This document shows positions 62,600 to 64,000 of a stretch of DNA of 64,000 bases, piece after piece. A program made the translations under genes and the position numbers. Numbering within the stretch: position 1 is the first letter of the stretch; each line of letters opens with the position of its first letter. Below the pieces are notes generated by a model. It did not search any database. It worked only from the letters and a program-made list of their open reading frames with translations, and was not told the origin of the DNA. The DNA is from Odontesthes bonariensis. Lineage: Eukaryota > Chordata > Actinopteri > Atheriniformes > Atherinopsidae. The stretch lies in assembly GCF_027942865.1 (NCBI RefSeq), contig NC_134509.1:33096197-33160196 (forward strand), given 5' to 3'.

Positions 62600-62720
62600 T
62601 TCGGCTTACACACGTTCGGCCTGCCCCCGTTACGTCTGACGTCATTGACGTAGAACGGGACTGTTTGTTCTGGATTTGGGGCGAGGAAGGTCTACGGGCA
62701 CTGACAACCGACTGAAGAAG
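62600..62720 (+). promoter_or_regulatory. CRE promoter and possible first exon of a downstream gene
   Basis: A palindromic CRE, TGACGTCA (62637-62644), is followed by a second CRE-like half (tgacgtag). About 60-80 bp later a good donor (GACTGAAGAAG|GTAAAA, end 62720) closes a noncoding exon candidate. The surroundings to about 63300 are CpG-richer than the rest of the window. Its coding exons would lie beyond 64000. The minus strand could also be transcribed. Confidence 0.45.
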
Positions 62721-64000
62721 GTAAAAATGACACCTAACACCTCTGTGTACATGGCGTTAGCATGTCAAACGAAAGTAGACAGCCCCGGGGATCCGCTAAG
62801 TGGTTTACAACAGTCATTGGTGCCGTATTTCCCGCGCTGTCAGTGAGCGCTTCGGCAAGCGGAGCATGAGCTGTCTTCTCAGGCCTTGCACCGGTACGGG
62901 CACAAGGGATATATGTTTTTTTTGCTTATAATTGTGCGCTATTTGCCGTTCTTATGCATATTCTGTGTTGTATCTCCCTTCTCTTAATACTTCTGTCAAC
63001 GTCGTTTCTGTGGCAGTGGACACTCGGTGCTGTCAGTGTGCACGTTAGCTGCAGGTCGGTATCATGCTAGGCTGTTAGCTGCTAGGCTGTTTGTTTGTAG
63101 CCCCGTAGGCCGTATTCGTGACATAAGTTACGTCTTCGCAGTAGCGTAGATTACGCGCGATGGCGCAGAAACTCTTGTGAAGCGCAACGTACGTCATTTC
63201 GAGAATATCAACCCGGTGGAAGTTGTACCCTGAAACGGCGTTTACGTGCGGAGCTGTCACTTGATCACAGTCAACATGGCGACGCACTGACATGGAAGGT
63301 TAGCAAGGAAAAGGAGTGGAGCAAGCTTTGCTTTCGTTAAACTGTGCTCACGGATTTGTTATTTGCGTTATTTTGCTGCCAGCAACTTCTGTTTTTCTTC
63401 GCATAGCAATAGTGGTTGTCGTGGAATAACAGCAAACTGACATATTTTGTTGAAGCACTAATCTGTCTAATCATATTCGCTGCATGTTTGGGTTGTTAAT
63501 GACAATAGCTGCGACACTGCTGATGTCAGTACACATTTGTAGCATCGCGTACATTTAGAATTAACAGCAAAAGCAATGTAATGTTGGATTAAAACCAAAC
63601 GATAATATTTACTTTACATACTGTCGAGAAAGTCTGTCTTTTGACTAAATATGTAGATATTCAGACATACAATCTGCTGATCAACTTTGAATGTATTCTG
63701 CATTTTATTTTAATTCTCATACCAATAAGGTATGATATCGTTATTTGTTGCTATAGGTTGTTGAACTTAGTGTATTAAATGTGTTCCCATACGGCCTACT
63801 TAGGTTATGCATTCTAGCTTGTGTTGCTTTATCTCTGGAGCGTGGTTGTAAACATGCCAATCTTATGTCAACTTGAGTGCTTTGGTTTTTCTGAAGAAGG
63901 AGAGACATTCCTCACTCATCAAGCATTCATGGTTCAACCCCCTATTCTTTTTTTTAAAACATTGCCAAGAAAACAGGAAATAGGTGTAATAATTTCATGA
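62721..64000. other. CpG-rich start region and intron, no coding exon seen
   Basis: Sequence to about 63300 keeps CpG and contains aacatggcgacg (63272-63283), which resembles a YY1 site. After that it becomes AT-rich intron-like DNA. No protein motif was recognised. Confidence 0.4.

Overview
This is a stretch of vertebrate nuclear DNA, almost certainly from a teleost fish. The evidence is intron-rich protein genes with GT-AG junctions, a fish-style multi-Ig receptor, and the fish repeat set: tRNA-derived SINEs, L2/Rex1-like and RTE LINE ends, Tc1, Harbinger, hAT and TTAA-type elements. There is no operon structure and no bacterial signature.

Layout. (1) About 1-2690: no host gene recognised. 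It holds a decayed pogo/CENP-B-type transposase fragment split by a 724-bp Harbinger-like element with a 3-bp target duplication. (2) 2690-about 35400, minus strand: the zinc-finger gene glis2. Six coding exons between 18268 and 4866 give about 490 residues with five C2H2 fingers. A 3'UTR of about 2.2 kb follows, and a noncoding first exon with its promoter probably lies near 34.8-35.4 kb, behind a 16.5-kb first intron. The introns hold many repeats, including a solo LTR with a perfect 5-bp duplication. (3) About 35.5-39.2 kb: a mosaic of decayed Tc1 pieces and a short hAT element with a perfect 8-bp duplication. (4) 42.8-47.0 kb, plus strand: a single-pass multi-Ig receptor of the fish CD22/sialoadhesin-like type, with a relic Ig exon kept in frame and a very short predicted tail. 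Two copies of an interspersed repeat lie in and behind it; one copy was invaded by a 522-bp TTAA-type MITE, and the other preserves the matching unoccupied site. (5) 50.5-61.9 kb, plus strand: akap8l. Thirteen coding exons sum to an exact 2151 nt (716 residues) with Gly-rich, basic, two-zinc-finger and Glu/Gln-rich parts. Introns carry two Harbinger-like elements. (6) 62.6-64 kb: a CRE-containing promoter-like region that probably starts another gene beyond the window.

The three genes do not form a pathway. glis2 encodes a DNA-binding regulator, akap8l a nuclear chromatin/RNA-associated scaffold, and the Ig gene a leukocyte-type surface receptor. The best candidates for something new are the Ig receptor and the occupied/empty pair of the TTAA MITE. 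I found no wholly novel system. Family names for repeats come from recognition of motifs and ends, not from a database search.
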